A stretch of 64,000 bases of DNA from Pseudomonadota bacterium (GTDB taxonomy: Bacteria > Myxococcota_A > UBA796 > CAJQPC01), in assembly GCA_024228935.1 (NCBI GenBank), contig JAAESX010000116.1:49336-113335 (forward strand), read 5' to 3'. The notes under the pieces were generated by a model, which worked only from the letters and a program-made list of their open reading frames with translations, did no database searches and was not told the DNA's origin. Shown here in pieces: positions 1-8,772 of the stretch (the first letter of the stretch is position 1; each line of letters opens with the position of its first letter). A program made the translations under genes and the position numbers.

Positions 1-21
1 GGATTGTGTATATACGTGATT

Positions 22-351
22 GTGGATTATATCCTCCAGGCGCTGGCCGACCCGAGACGCCGCATGATCGTCGAGATCCTGCGGACGGGTGAGCAGCCCG
101 TCGGCGCGCTCGTGGCTCGGCTCCCCATCGCCCAGTCCGGGGTCTCGCGGCACCTGCGCATCCTTCGCGAGGCCGGGCTGGTCCGGGTCCGACGCGAGGG
201 GCAGCGCCGTGTGTACGCACTCCAGCCCGAGGCTCTTCGCGAGCTGACCACGTGGTTGCTCGCGGACCGGGCGGTGTGGGACGTCCGCCTGGACGACCTC
301 GATGCCGAGCTGGCTCGGCGCCTCAACACTCGAGAAGGAGCAGACGAATGA
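22..351 (+). CDS. ArsR-family winged-helix transcriptional regulator
   Basis: This is a small DNA-binding repressor of the ArsR/SmtB type. The winged-helix core is clear: an N-terminal ALADPRRRMIVEIL helix, a recognition helix around SGVSRHLRILREAGLV, and a wing with VRRREGQRRVY. No metal-binding ELCVCD-type motif is present. It therefore looks like the SRPBCC-paired subgroup rather than a metal sensor. The GTG at position 22 is preferred because family members commonly begin M-D-Y-x-L-x-A-L-A-D-P; the frame stays open to a TTG at 4 and to the window edge. Its TGA overlaps the ATG of the AHSA1-like gene (ATGA). This is the common ArsR-AHSA1 operon, in which the regulator controls its partner. 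Confidence 0.85.
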   Translation: MDYILQALADPRRRMIVEILRTGEQPVGALVARLPIAQSGVSRHLRILREAGLVRVRREGQRRVYALQPEALRELTTWLLADRAVWDVRLDDLDAELARRLNTREGADE

Positions 352-795
352 GCGGAAAGCAGGTGATCGAGCGGGTGTTCAACGCCCCCATCGAGCTGGT
401 GTGGGGGCTGTGGACGTCGCCTGCGGGCCGGTCCTCGTGGTGGGGTGCCTCGCGGCTTCGACGTCGAGGTCGAGAAGCTCGACCTGCGCGTCGGCGGCGA
501 GTTCGTCTACCGCATGACCGCGAGCGACCCGGCCAAGGTCGCGATGATGGAGAAGATGGGCCGCCCGGCGTCGTTCGAGGTGACCTCGGTCATCACCGCC
601 GCCGACCCCTACCGGTTCGGGTACGACTCGCCGATGGGTCCCGAGACGCTCAGCGTGTCGGTGGAGTTCACGGCCGTCGACGACGGCGTGAAGATGGTGC
701 TCGTCATCGACGCGACGAAGCCTGAGATGACCGGTGGGGCCGCGATGGGCTGGCGGAGCTCGCTCGAGAAGTTCGAGGAGCGGCTCGCGCGCTGA
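348..795 (+). pseudogene. AHSA1/SRPBCC-domain protein, frame-disrupted
   Basis: This is a START-like SRPBCC (activator of Hsp90 ATPase homologue 1-type) ligand-binding protein, usual partner of the preceding ArsR regulator. The N-terminus (MSGKQVIERVFNAPIELVWGLWTS, split here as MSGKQVIERVFNAP then IELVWGLWTS) lies in the frame starting at 348. The rest, from PRGFDVEVEKLDLRVGGEF to the stop at 795, lies in the +1 frame. The switch falls at a run of four G (442-445), just after a Trp-Trp pair. Removing one G restores W-W-V-P-R-G-F and a continuous frame of about 148 residues, normal for the family. The span of 448 bases is one more than a multiple of three. All other conserved features are intact, so a sequencing error is likely. 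The ligand is unknown. Confidence 0.75.
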
Positions 796-809
796 CGTTA
801 CTGGGCGAG

Positions 810-2717
810 ATGGCCCGACGACCTCTGCCGATGACCCCCGAGGAGACTCGGGGACAGCTCGACGTCATCCTGGTGACGGGCGATGCCTACGTCGACCACC
901 CGTCGTGGGGCATCGCGGCCGTGGGTCGCTGGCTCGAGGCGCACGGCTACTCGGTCGGTATCATCGCCCAGCCGGACTGGAACTCCCCCGACGCCTTCCG
1001 GGCGCTGGGCAAGCCGCGCCTGTTCTTCGGCATCACGGCCGGCAACATGGACTCGATGGTCAACCGGTACACGGCCAGCCGTCGGCTCCGGTCCACCGAT
1101 GCGTACGCTCCGGGCGGCCTCGCGGGTCAGCGTCCGGACCGCGCGACCATCGCCTACACCGGCCGCGCTCGACAGGCCTACCCGGGAGTCCCCGTCGTCG
1201 TCGGCGGCATCGAGGCGAGCCTTCGTCGGCTCGTCCACTACGACTTCTGGCAGGACAAGATCCGCGGCTCGATCCTGCTGGACGCCAAGGCCGATCTGCT
1301 CGTGTACGGCATGGGCGAGCGCCAGATCGTCGAGATCGCCCACCGGCTCGACGCCGGCCACACCATCAAGGAGTGCCGCGACATCCCCGGCACCGCTCAT
1401 GCGCTCGGGGCCAAGGACGCCCCCCCGGACGGTGCGGTCGAGATCCCCTCGCTCGAGGACTGCCGCAAGAACGCCAGCGACTTCAACCGCGTCACGCTGA
1501 TGATGTACCGGGAGTCGAACCCGCACTGTGGGCTGACGCTCATGCAGCGGCACGGCACGCGGGTCGTCGTCCAGAACCGGGCGGTCGAGCCGATCACCAG
1601 CGAGATGATGGATCGGCTCCACGAGCTGCCGTACACGTACAAGGCCCACAACTGCTACCGCCAGCCCATCCCGGCGCTGAAGAGCATCGCCGGCTCGGTG
1701 ACGGTCAATCGCGGCTGCAGCGGGGGCTGCTCGTTCTGCGCGCTGACCATCCACCAGGGCAAGGACGTCACGTCCCGCTCGGCGGACTCGGTCCTGCGCG
1801 AGCTGAAGTCGATGACCACGAACAAGAAGTTCAACGGCATCGTCTCGGACCTGGGCGGGCCGACCGCGAACATGTTCCACATGAAGTGCACGAGCGAGGC
1901 TGCCAACCAGCTGTGTCGCCGGGTCAGCTGCCTGCACCCCGTCCGCTGCAAGCACTACGGCACCGACCACAAGCCGTACCTGGAGCTGCTGCGCAAGGCG
2001 CGGAACCTGCCCGGAATCCGGCGCGTCTTCGTGAACAGCGGGATCCGCTACGACCTGGCCGATCTCGACGGTGAGTTCGTCGAGGAGCTGGCCGAGCACC
2101 ACGTCCAGGGGCAGCTCTCGGTCGCTCCCGAGCACGCCGGAGCCTCGGCGCTCCACCACATGCGCAAGCCGGACATCCAGTACTTCACGAGCTTCATGGA
2201 GCGGTTCCAGAAGGCGAACGAGAAGCTGGGGAAGAAGCAGTACCTGGTGCCGTACTTCCAGTGCGCCCATCCCGGCGTCGGCCCCAAAGAGACCATCGAG
2301 CTGGCGCTCTACATGAAGAAGCACGGCCTGCGCCCACGCCAGGTCCAGATGTTCATGCCGACGCCGGCGACCATCTCGACGGCCATCTACGTCTCGGGGG
2401 TCGACCCGTACACGAAGAAGCCCGTCACGGTCGCCAAGGGGCGCAAGGAGCGAGCACGCCAGCGGGCGCTGCTCTTCTACTGGAAGAAGGAGGAGTGGCC
2501 GCACGTGCGCGAGGCGCTCCAGGCCTGGCGCCGCACCGAGCTCATCGGCAAGCACAAGGGCGCGCTCGTACCGCCCGGTCCGGCGTATGGCGGCTGGGAC
2601 AAGCGCAACCGCAGCAAGGGCAAGGTCCGCTACGACACCCACATGGGGATGAAGGTCGAGCGCGCCGGCAAGCACGAGGAGTCCGAGGAGAACTGGGAGC
2701 CGGTGGCGTGCGGCTGA
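810..2717 (+). CDS. YgiQ family radical SAM protein
   Basis: The 635-residue protein matches the YgiQ (UPF0313) family of radical SAM enzymes, whose substrate is not established. The N-terminal 200 residues carry the family start (DVILVTGDAYVDHPSWG) and a B12-binding-like fold region (VVVGGIEASLRRLVHYD). The SAM [4Fe-4S] triad CxxxCxxC is C303, C307 and C310 (GCSGGCSFCAL). The radical SAM barrel follows to about residue 560, ending in a basic tail. Length is within the family's usual range of roughly 600-750. It starts 15 bases after the SRPBCC stop with no strong ribosome site, so it may be translated as part of the ArsR operon. It overlaps the following GNAT gene by 10 bases. Confidence 0.93.
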   Translation: MARRPLPMTPEETRGQLDVILVTGDAYVDHPSWGIAAVGRWLEAHGYSVGIIAQPDWNSPDAFRALGKPRLFFGITAGNMDSMVNRYTASRRLRSTDAYAPGGLAGQRPDRATIAYTGRARQAYPGVPVVVGGIEASLRRLVHYDFWQDKIRGSILLDAKADLLVYGMGERQIVEIAHRLDAGHTIKECRDIPGTAHALGAKDAPPDGAVEIPSLEDCRKNASDFNRVTLMMYRESNPHCGLTLMQRHGTRVVVQNRAVEPITSEMMDRLHELPYTYKAHNCYRQPIPALKSIAGSVTVNRGCSGGCSFCALTIHQGKDVTSRSADSVLRELKSMTTNKKFNGIVSDLGGPTANMFHMKCTSEAANQLCRRVSCLHPVRCKHYGTDHKPYLELLRKARNLPGIRRVFVNSGIRYDLADLDGEFVEELAEHHVQGQLSVAPEHAGASALHHMRKPDIQYFTSFMERFQKANEKLGKKQYLVPYFQCAHPGVGPKETIELALYMKKHGLRPRQVQMFMPTPATISTAIYVSGVDPYTKKPVTVAKGRKERARQRALLFYWKKEEWPHVREALQAWRRTELIGKHKGALVPPGPAYGGWDKRNRSKGKVRYDTHMGMKVERAGKHEESEENWEPVACG

Positions 2718-3193
2718 ACCTGGGCGGGCGTCCGCCGGGGTTCCTGCTGAGCACGGAGCGCCTGGTCTTGCGGGACTTCCGGCCGGGTGAGGCGTTGCCC
2801 TGGCACGCGGATCCCCGGTACCTGCAGCACTACGCCGACGCGCCGGACTCGGACGCCATCCTGGCGATGTGTTCGACATAGGCTCGCGAGCGGCCCCGGC
2901 GTCGCTACCAGCTGGGTGTCGAGCTGGATGGACAGCTGATCGGCTGTGTCGGGGTCCGGGTCGAGGACCAGGTCGGCGAGCTCGGGGGCGAGATCGATCC
3001 GGACTTCTGGCGTCGGGGCTACTGCCGCGAGGCGCTCGTCGCGCTGATGGAACACGCCCGTTCGCTGGGGGTGACGCGGTTCTCGATGGAGACCCGCAAC
3101 CCGAGCATGGTCGCGCTGGGCCAGGGGCTCGGGCTCGTGGTGCTGTCGGTCGAGGACGGCGAGACGACGCTGGCGACTCAGGGAATCGAGTAG
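2708..3193 (+). pseudogene. GNAT family N-acetyltransferase, in-frame amber stop
   Basis: This is a RimJ/RimL-type GNAT acetyltransferase. The N-terminus has the family opening LSTERLVLRDFRPGEALPWHAD. The acetyl-CoA region reads GEIDPDFWRRGYCREALVAL, and the C-terminus reads RFSMETRNPSMVALGQGLGL. Both halves are in one frame, separated by a TAG at 2879-2881. The context is AMCST-stop-ARERPRRRYQL, where many relatives have W-A-R-E-R-P. A TGG to TAG change is therefore the simplest explanation. Without the stop the protein would have 161 residues, normal for this family. The GTG start at 2708 lies inside the end of the YgiQ gene. The 3' end overlaps the convergent TagI gene by 16 bases. The substrate is not predictable. 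Confidence 0.75.
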
Positions 3194-3834
3194 GCCAGGA
3201 TCCGCGACAGCTCCGTGTACGAGCGACCCGACTGCTCGTGCCACGCGTCGAAGGTCTCCTGGGCCTGCTTCGCCGCTCGCTTCCCCGACGGCGCCTTGGC
3301 GAACCCGCCGTGCGCGACCAGGCCGTCGCCGACGCTGCCCGTCAGGATGTAGGTGTCGAACCCCAGCGAACGCAGGGCGCGAGGCCCGGTCGCACCGCCC
3401 AGACGCGAGCCCTCCTTCTTGAGCCACGCGTACATGCCGACGAGGTCGGTCTTCGGCCAGGCCGCCAGCTTGGGGACGAGGCCGCCCTCGACGCCCTGCA
3501 TGAACACGGCGTTCTCGTGGATGTTCACGATGCGGTTCCGGTTCCGGATGACGCGCGTGTCCTGGGCGAGCGCCTCGATGTCCTCGAGCTCGAAGCCCGC
3601 GACGTGGTCGACGTCGAAGCCGCCGAACGCCTCGTTGATCGTGCCCCGCTTGGCCTGGACCACCCGCCAGCGGAAGCCCGCGGCGAAGAGCCCCAGCGCG
3701 AAGGCCTCCAGCAACTGGGCCTCGCTGCTCGACGCGAAGTCGCCGCTGTTGGCGCCCTCGATCAGCGCCTCGAGCTCGGCCTGGCCGCCCTTTCTCTCGG
3801 CCGCGATGGCTTCGATGTCCGCCCAGCTCTTCAT
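3178..3834 (-). CDS. tag: DNA-3-methyladenine glycosylase I
   Basis: This is a TagI-type base-excision repair glycosylase that removes 3-methyladenine from alkylated DNA. The 218 residues begin MKSWADIEAIAAERKGG. The helical family core AGFRWRVVQAKRGTINEAF is followed by DTRVIRNRNRIVNIHENA and then LGFDTYILTGSVGDGLV. The ATG at 3834 was preferred to a GTG two codons upstream because a GAGGAG ribosome site sits five to six bases before it. The gene is the last of the minus-strand group 3178-7257. It converges on the broken GNAT gene with a short overlap. The four zinc-binding residues of E. coli Tag are not obvious, which is usual for distant members. The family call is fairly secure. Confidence 0.85.
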   Translation of the reverse strand: MKSWADIEAIAAERKGGQAELEALIEGANSGDFASSSEAQLLEAFALGLFAAGFRWRVVQAKRGTINEAFGGFDVDHVAGFELEDIEALAQDTRVIRNRNRIVNIHENAVFMQGVEGGLVPKLAAWPKTDLVGMYAWLKKEGSRLGGATGPRALRSLGFDTYILTGSVGDGLVAHGGFAKAPSGKRAAKQAQETFDAWHEQSGRSYTELSRILAYSIP

Positions 3835-3852
3835 GGTCACTCCTCGGCGCTC

Positions 3853-5238
3853 TCAGTATCCGACCAGCCACGCCGCCATGAGATGGTCCGTGTAGCTCGA
3901 GCTGTAGCTGCTCGGGAGCGTCGAGCCGTAGCTGAGGTGCTGGTAGTGGGTCGTGGAGGTGCTGCTGGTGTCCTCGGTCATGTAGTACGACTCCGAGCAG
4001 ACCTTCATCAGCCAGTAGTCCCCGGCGGTGAGCGCGACGTCGCTCCCAGACAGGGACACCTCGGTGTCTCCCGTGCTGAACGTGTCGCCGCCGGATTGCG
4101 CGACCAGGGTCGCCGGGCCGCTGGAGTCCGTGTAGAGCGCGACCTGGCAGGTTGCGGACGACGTGTAGGTCCGCATGCCGAAGCCGGTGAGCGTGATGGC
4201 GCTCGACAGCGTCAGCTTCTGGCCCAGCAGGTAGTTGGCCCCGTGGATGCCGTAGTTTCCTGAGGCGTCGTAGCCGTCCCCGTACTCGGTCGTCTCGACC
4301 GGACAGCTGTCGTCGTCCGACCCTGGCGTGCCGCAGTCTCCGTCGCCGAACGTGCTGGTCGCCTCGCACCAGTTCTCGCCGTCGTCGTTGTCCGAGTCGT
4401 CGTAGGTCGACGGGTCCAGGCTCGTCGAGGCGCCGGTGGGATCGGGGAACGTCGCCCCACTGTCCCACTCGACGCTGTCGATGACTGTGGCCATCGAGCT
4501 GCTCTCGGCCAGGTAGAGCTCGTCGTCGCTGTTGCCCAGCGACATCGAGCCGGCGCTGTAGTCGTAGTCCACATCGACGTCGCCGTTGGCCGACGTGTCG
4601 TCGTCGTTCCCGAAGACCACGAACTCGCCGTCCTCGACCAGGAGCTCGCCCGACACGGTGAAGTCGTTGGAGCCCAGGTCATAGACGTAGAGGCCGTCCA
4701 GATCCACGGTCCCGCCCGCGTTGTTGAAGAGCTCGAACCACTCCCCGTACTGGTCATCGACCTGCGACGGGTTCTGCATGATCTCGGTGATGATCAGGTC
4801 GCCCTCGACCAGGTCGGTCACCGCGAACGGCGGGTCGTCGCCATCACAGTCCTGGTCGATGCCGTCCTGGGGAATCTCGGTCTCGCCGGGGTTGATGTCG
4901 CCGTCCGTGTCGTCGCCGTCCGTGTCGTCGCCGACGTACCCGCTGGGCTGGTCGCAGGCGGTCGTGCTGGTCGCCGCGTCGCCGTAGCCGTCGGTGTCGG
5001 CATCCGCGTACCAGGTCGGCGCGTCCGGGGCGTCGTCCTCGTCGGTGTCGCCGTCTCAGTCGTTGTCGATGCCGTCACAGACCTCGGTCGCGTCGGGGTG
5101 GACCGAGTCGTCCAGGTCGTCGCAGTCGTCGGCCTCGACGAAGCCATCGGCGTCGATCTCTTCGGCGACGCCGCTGTCGCTGGGATCTTTGTCGCCGCAG
5201 GCGATCAGGAAGGTCAAGGCGAGCGTGATGGACGACAT
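3853..5238 (-). pseudogene. Lamin-tail-domain lipoprotein with Asp-rich MopE-like repeats, internal TGA
   Basis: This is a secreted lipoprotein of about 460 residues. The signal peptide and lipobox are MSSITLALTFLIACGDK, followed by a Ser/Asp linker. Next come MopE-like calcium-type repeats of the form CDGIDNDCDG. A lamin tail domain follows (EGDLIITEIMQNPSQVDDQ and YGEWFELFNNAGG). A C-terminal beta-rich region of about 170 residues has no recognised name. A TGA at 5056-5058 interrupts the frame. It occupies the Cys position in the first GIDND-x-DG repeat, while the second copy (GIDQDCDG) keeps Cys. Everything after it stays in the same frame. A GAGGG ribosome site precedes the ATG at 5238. 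Likely role: cell-surface structural or adhesive protein. Selenocysteine is conceivable but less likely than a point error. Confidence 0.7.
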
Positions 5239-5263
5239 GGTTTCCCTCGAAAGTGGGGCAGCC

Positions 5264-6787
5264 CTATCCCGGACGAAGGCCGGTGAGCTGGGAGGCCAGT
5301 TCGCGCCCTAGCACCGTGGCAACCGCCATCGTCGAGATCTGCGGGTTCACGCCCAGCGAGCTGGGGAACACCGATGCGTCCGCGACGCTCAGCCCCTCGA
5401 CGCCGATCGCGTGGCCCCGTCCGTCGAGGGTGCGACCCAGCCGCATCGTGCACATCGGGTGTGACGAATACAGCGTGAAGTCCCGGATGCTGGTCGCCAT
5501 CATCGCGGCGCTGAACTCGGCCAGGTCGCTCGTCGCCGGCACGCCGTGCGCGATGGGGAACAGCTTCGTCGCGCCCATCTCCATCAGGACCTCGGCGCAC
5601 AGGACCATGCCCTGCTGGATGCGCGTGATGTCCTCGTCGGTGAACGAATACCCGATCTTCGCGCGGCCGTCCGAGAACGCCGACACCGAGCCGTGGCCGT
5701 GGTCGCTGACCAGCGCCAGGATGCCGCCGATCCGCCGCAGGTGCGGAGTGACCTCCTTGAACCCGCCGAAGTGCCGCGCCAGCAGCATGGTCAGGACCTC
5801 GGGGGGCGAGCACCACGCGTGCGGCAACACACCCGGCAGGTCTGGGGACTCGAACCAGGCGCCCTGGGTCGCGCCCTGGGCGACGTCCATGTCTTCGTCG
5901 AAGCTGGCGAGGACAGCGCTTCCGGGGTGCACGAGCAGCCCCTCGCCGACGTCGATCATCCGCTCGGCCAGTCCGCAGTGGTGCAGCAGCCGCGGGGTCC
6001 CGATCGAACCCGCCGACAGCACGACGTGTCGGGCCCGGACGGTCACCGCGCCCCCGTCGCTCCCATCCCGCCGCGTCACACCCGAGACGCCGACCGCTCG
6101 GCCCCCCTCGATCAGGACGTCGAGCACCTTGGTGTCCGCCTGGATGCGTGTCCCCGCCTGGCCGGCCCGTGCCATCAGGTTGAGGTTCACGGTCGCCTTG
6201 CCGTTGACCGGGCACCCGTAGTTGCAGGCGCCGCACCCGACACAGCCGGGCGTGTTCCGGCGAGCCAGGCCGCCCTCGTAGCCCAGCCGTGCTGCGGCCT
6301 CGGCGATGGCCACGTTGTGTCGACCGGCCGCATACGCCGAGGTCGGCAGGCCCACGCCGGTCCAGGCCTCGACCTCGTTGAAGACCGGGGCCATGTTGCT
6401 CGGCGACCAGCGGTTGTCGCCCAGGACCTCGACCCACTCCTCGAGCACGTGGTCCGGGGTCCGGAAGCACAGGGCCGAGTTGATCAGCGAGCCGCCGCCG
6501 ATCCCCCGACCCGCAGCGATGAGGAAGGGCGTCGGGCCCTGGGCGAGCATCGTGCCCGCCTCCTGCATGTGGATGCGCGCGGTGTGCGCCTGGTTGAGCC
6601 GGAAGTCGCTCTTCGGGGGCCCCTCCTCGAGCACGATGACCGACAGGCCAGCCTCGGACAGCTGCATGGCCATCGCCGATCCGCCCGGACCCGCACCCAC
6701 GATGCAGACGTCGCACTCGCGCTCGATCCCCTCGGGCGGGACGTCGTCGAAGCCCCAGGCTTCGGGCGCGGTCTGGATGGGGCTCAT
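5264..6787 (-). CDS. GMC family FAD-dependent oxidoreductase
   Basis: This is a glucose-methanol-choline oxidoreductase of 507 residues that oxidises an alcohol using FAD. The Rossmann FAD motif is CIVGAGPGGSAMAMQL near residue 30. A second FAD/substrate region follows (AAGRGIGGGSLINSALC). The cysteine cluster CVGCGACNYGCPVNGK is typical of the membrane-linked, cholesterol-oxidase-like or long-chain-alcohol GMC subgroup. The catalytic His is in SSHPMCTMRLG and the partner Asn in LGVNPQISTMAVA. It has no signal peptide. Its ATG overlaps the stop of the upstream small subunit (ATGA), so the two are translationally coupled. That gene carries a Tat-like signal and may bring this subunit to the membrane. 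The substrate is unknown. Confidence 0.9.
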   Translation of the reverse strand: MSPIQTAPEAWGFDDVPPEGIERECDVCIVGAGPGGSAMAMQLSEAGLSVIVLEEGPPKSDFRLNQAHTARIHMQEAGTMLAQGPTPFLIAAGRGIGGGSLINSALCFRTPDHVLEEWVEVLGDNRWSPSNMAPVFNEVEAWTGVGLPTSAYAAGRHNVAIAEAAARLGYEGGLARRNTPGCVGCGACNYGCPVNGKATVNLNLMARAGQAGTRIQADTKVLDVLIEGGRAVGVSGVTRRDGSDGGAVTVRARHVVLSAGSIGTPRLLHHCGLAERMIDVGEGLLVHPGSAVLASFDEDMDVAQGATQGAWFESPDLPGVLPHAWCSPPEVLTMLLARHFGGFKEVTPHLRRIGGILALVSDHGHGSVSAFSDGRAKIGYSFTDEDITRIQQGMVLCAEVLMEMGATKLFPIAHGVPATSDLAEFSAAMMATSIRDFTLYSSHPMCTMRLGRTLDGRGHAIGVEGLSVADASVFPSSLGVNPQISTMAVATVLGRELASQLTGLRPG

Positions 6788-7257
6788 CGCCCGTACCCAC
6801 AGCGCGTGAGGTCCGAGAACACAGCGACCGCGGACGGGTGCGTCGTGTACCCCATGCCGATCAGCAGCACGAGGCTCTGGACGCCGCTGCGGATCTCGGC
6901 CAGCGGGTGGGCGAGCCACTCGAGGACCAGCGCCGAGCGCTCGGCCAGCGGCTTCTCGGTGAACCCCCCGCCCAGGGCGTCGATCGCGTGGCACAGGAGC
7001 TTCAGGCCCTGCTGCTGGAACCCGGGCATGCCAGCGAGCGCGGCGTCGATGAAGTGCTCGATGCCGATCTCGGCTCCGCTGACGGGCGGCGAGCCTCCCG
7101 GGGGGTAGATCGCCTCGCTCAAGGCGATCACGAAGGCAGCTTCCTCGTCCGACAACAGCGTCAGTCCCTGGCCCGCGGGCTGGTCGTACCAGGCGAGCCC
7201 GACGGTGCCGGCGCCGACCAGCGAGGCCGCCGCGATGGCCGCGGTACCGGCCAGCAT
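6784..7257 (-). CDS. Gluconate 2-dehydrogenase subunit 3-like protein, Tat-type leader
   Basis: This is a small partner subunit of GMC dehydrogenases. The recognisable core is LLSDEEAAFVIALSEAIYPPG, followed by helical regions with FIDAALAGMPGFQQQGL. Family members are exported by Tat and tether the flavin subunit at the membrane. The visible ATG gives MLAGTAAIAAASLVGAG, but in-frame codons just upstream encode T-R-R-Q before this Met. That makes a Tat-like RRQMLAG motif, so translation probably begins further up, possibly at a CTG near 7278 since no ATG/GTG/TTG is close. The stop overlaps the GMC start by four bases. The subunit call is good; the start is uncertain. Confidence 0.75.
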   Translation of the reverse strand: MLAGTAAIAAASLVGAGTVGLAWYDQPAGQGLTLLSDEEAAFVIALSEAIYPPGGSPPVSGAEIGIEHFIDAALAGMPGFQQQGLKLLCHAIDALGGGFTEKPLAERSALVLEWLAHPLAEIRSGVQSLVLLIGMGYTTHPSAVAVFSDLTRCGYGR

Positions 7258-7327
7258 CTGTCGGCGCGTGATGACCAGGAGAGTCCCCCGACGGCGGCCC
7301 GAGAAACAGGCGATGAAAGAAAGGTCG

Positions 7328-7354
7328 CTAACCCTCGTACGTCCCTGGGGTTAG
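7328..7354. promoter_or_regulatory. Inverted repeat in a divergent intergenic region
   Basis: CTAACCC at 7328-7334 and GGGTTAG at 7348-7354 form a perfect 7-base inverted repeat with a 13-base spacer. It lies in the roughly 100-base gap between the divergent dehydrogenase and coiled-coil genes, ending 9 bases before the rightward GTG. It could be an operator or an RNA hairpin covering the ribosome site. No regulator was matched to it. Confidence 0.35.
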
Positions 7355-7363
7355 GTCTCACCA

Positions 7364-8341
7364 GTGTTCTTCGTCTACGGCGGTCTTGGCATCCTGGCCA
7401 TCGCGGGAGTCGCGGTGGCGACGTGGGCGTACATCGACGGTCAGTTCGGTGTGCAGCGCCTCGATGACAGCAAGGGCAACAAGGACCCGCGCAGCGATCG
7501 CGAGTGGCGGCGCGGCGAGGACCTGAAGCGCTACCCGCGCCGACTCAAGGAGCTCGAGGATCAGCTCCTGGGCAGCCATCGCGAGGCCCAGCGTCAGCTC
7601 CAGCACCTGGGCCACAAGGCCGCGGAGATGGAGACCAAGGGCCGGACCGATCTGGCCGAGCGGTACCTGTCGGACCAGGACGTGCTCGAGAAGCGTGCCG
7701 CCGCCACCCGCCGTGTCGCCGCGAGCGTCTGGAAGACCCGGGCGATCCTGCATCTGCGGGTCCACCTGGCGGTCGCCGCTCGACAGCGCCCGGACCTGGC
7801 GCACCTGCCCGAGCCGCTCGACGTGCCGGCCGGTGAGCTGCTCCACGCCTCGGAGAACTACGCGCTCTCCCGGGACGAGGTCCGCCAGTTCGTCGCCGCC
7901 CTGGACGCCGTGTGCGGGTCCGTCAGCGAGGTCGTCCCGCCCAAGCCGCTCTCGGCCGACATCGCGCCCGAGGACGAGCTCGCGGTCCAGACCGAGGTCC
8001 AGGAGATCGAGACGACGCTCTCGGCCCTGCGCGATCGGATGGACAACCTGGGCGACACGCTCGACTACCTGTCGGACCGGTTCCGCACGCAGAAGGTCGT
8101 CGAGGGCACCGACCTGTCCGTCGACTATGGACCCCAGGCCGCCGCGCTCCTGGCCGAGGTCAGCAGCGCCGTCGCCCAGCTGGAGAGCCTGTCCGCGGTC
8201 GGCGACAAGGGCCTGGCCGATGCCGCGGTCGACTCGCTGTCCGAGGACATCGGCCACCTGGAGCAGGCCGGCATGGAGGCCGCCGCCGAGGCCGAAGCCC
8301 GCGCCGAGGTCCAGCGCTTGCTCGAGCAGTTCGCGCGGTGA
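7364..8341 (+). CDS. Membrane-anchored coiled-coil protein, unknown function
   Basis: The 325-residue protein starts with one transmembrane helix (VYGGLGILAIAGVAVATWAYI). A long, strongly charged, Ala/Leu/Glu-rich region follows that should be largely alpha-helical coiled coil. Examples are KRYPRRLKELEDQLLGSHRE near residue 60, EIETTLSALRDRMDNLGDTL near 220, and EAAAEAEARAEVQRLLEQF at the end. No enzymatic motif is visible. It starts with GTG, and its TGA overlaps the GTG of the TonB-C-like gene. The two are probably co-translated and may act together at the cell envelope. No family was recognised. Confidence 0.65.
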   Translation: MFFVYGGLGILAIAGVAVATWAYIDGQFGVQRLDDSKGNKDPRSDREWRRGEDLKRYPRRLKELEDQLLGSHREAQRQLQHLGHKAAEMETKGRTDLAERYLSDQDVLEKRAAATRRVAASVWKTRAILHLRVHLAVAARQRPDLAHLPEPLDVPAGELLHASENYALSRDEVRQFVAALDAVCGSVSEVVPPKPLSADIAPEDELAVQTEVQEIETTLSALRDRMDNLGDTLDYLSDRFRTQKVVEGTDLSVDYGPQAAALLAEVSSAVAQLESLSAVGDKGLADAAVDSLSEDIGHLEQAGMEAAAEAEARAEVQRLLEQFAR

Positions 8342-8772
8342 TCCTGGCCTGGCTGGCGCTCGCGTCCGCGGAGATGCCGGACGACGCGTTCGAGGAGGCC
8401 ACCCCCGAGCTCGTCGAGGCCCAGAAGGCCTGGCTCGACTACACGACGGCCGCCAGCTCGAAGGTCTGGGACGTCCTGCTCGCGGACCTGCGCGGCGTTG
8501 AGCTGAAGAACGACCAGACCTACGCGCTGTCTGCCGCGATGGTCGTCGATCCGACCGGCAAGCTGATCGAGGTGAGGCTGGACCCCCCGTCGGGGAACGC
8601 CGACCTCGACGCCCGGTTCATCAAGGCCTTCAAGGCCGTCGGCGAGTTCGGCGTGCCGCCCGCGGCGTACATGCAGTCGACCGGCGAGGGGGTGTTCCGG
8701 ATCGGCTTCACCCTCGACCAGCGGCTGCCGCCCGAGGCCGTCGTCCGGATCCCGCCGAAGGACGAGCCCTAG
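8338..8772 (+). CDS. Exported protein with TonB C-terminal-like domain
   Basis: The 144-residue protein has a very short hydrophobic leader (MILAWLALASAEM) and a C-terminal segment resembling the TonB C-terminal fold. The pattern is beta strand AAMVVDPTGKLIEVRLDPPSG, helix LDARFIKAFKAVGEFGVPP, then strand GVFRIGFTLDQRL. There is no Pro-rich spacer and no N-terminal anchor of TonB length, so it cannot be a classical TonB. AgmX- and TonB-C-like domains of this kind are frequent in Myxococcota. Its GTG overlaps the upstream TGA. Its 3' end overlaps the convergent SpmAB gene by four bases. Assignment rests on fold-like pattern only. Confidence 0.55.
   Translation: MILAWLALASAEMPDDAFEEATPELVEAQKAWLDYTTAASSKVWDVLLADLRGVELKNDQTYALSAAMVVDPTGKLIEVRLDPPSGNADLDARFIKAFKAVGEFGVPPAAYMQSTGEGVFRIGFTLDQRLPPEAVVRIPPKDEP

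Noticed and set aside
22..351. Arsenic or metal sensor
   Set aside because: There is no Cys pair or metal-site motif in the ArsR protein, and its partner is an SRPBCC protein, not an arsenical pump.
798..2879. A 693-codon minus-strand open frame
   Set aside because: It is antisense to YgiQ, which has an intact radical SAM motif. The frame has no recognisable domain and biased composition.
8338..8772. TonB energising the haem receptor
   Set aside because: It lacks the long Pro-rich spacer and N-terminal anchor of TonB and lies 50 kb from the receptor.
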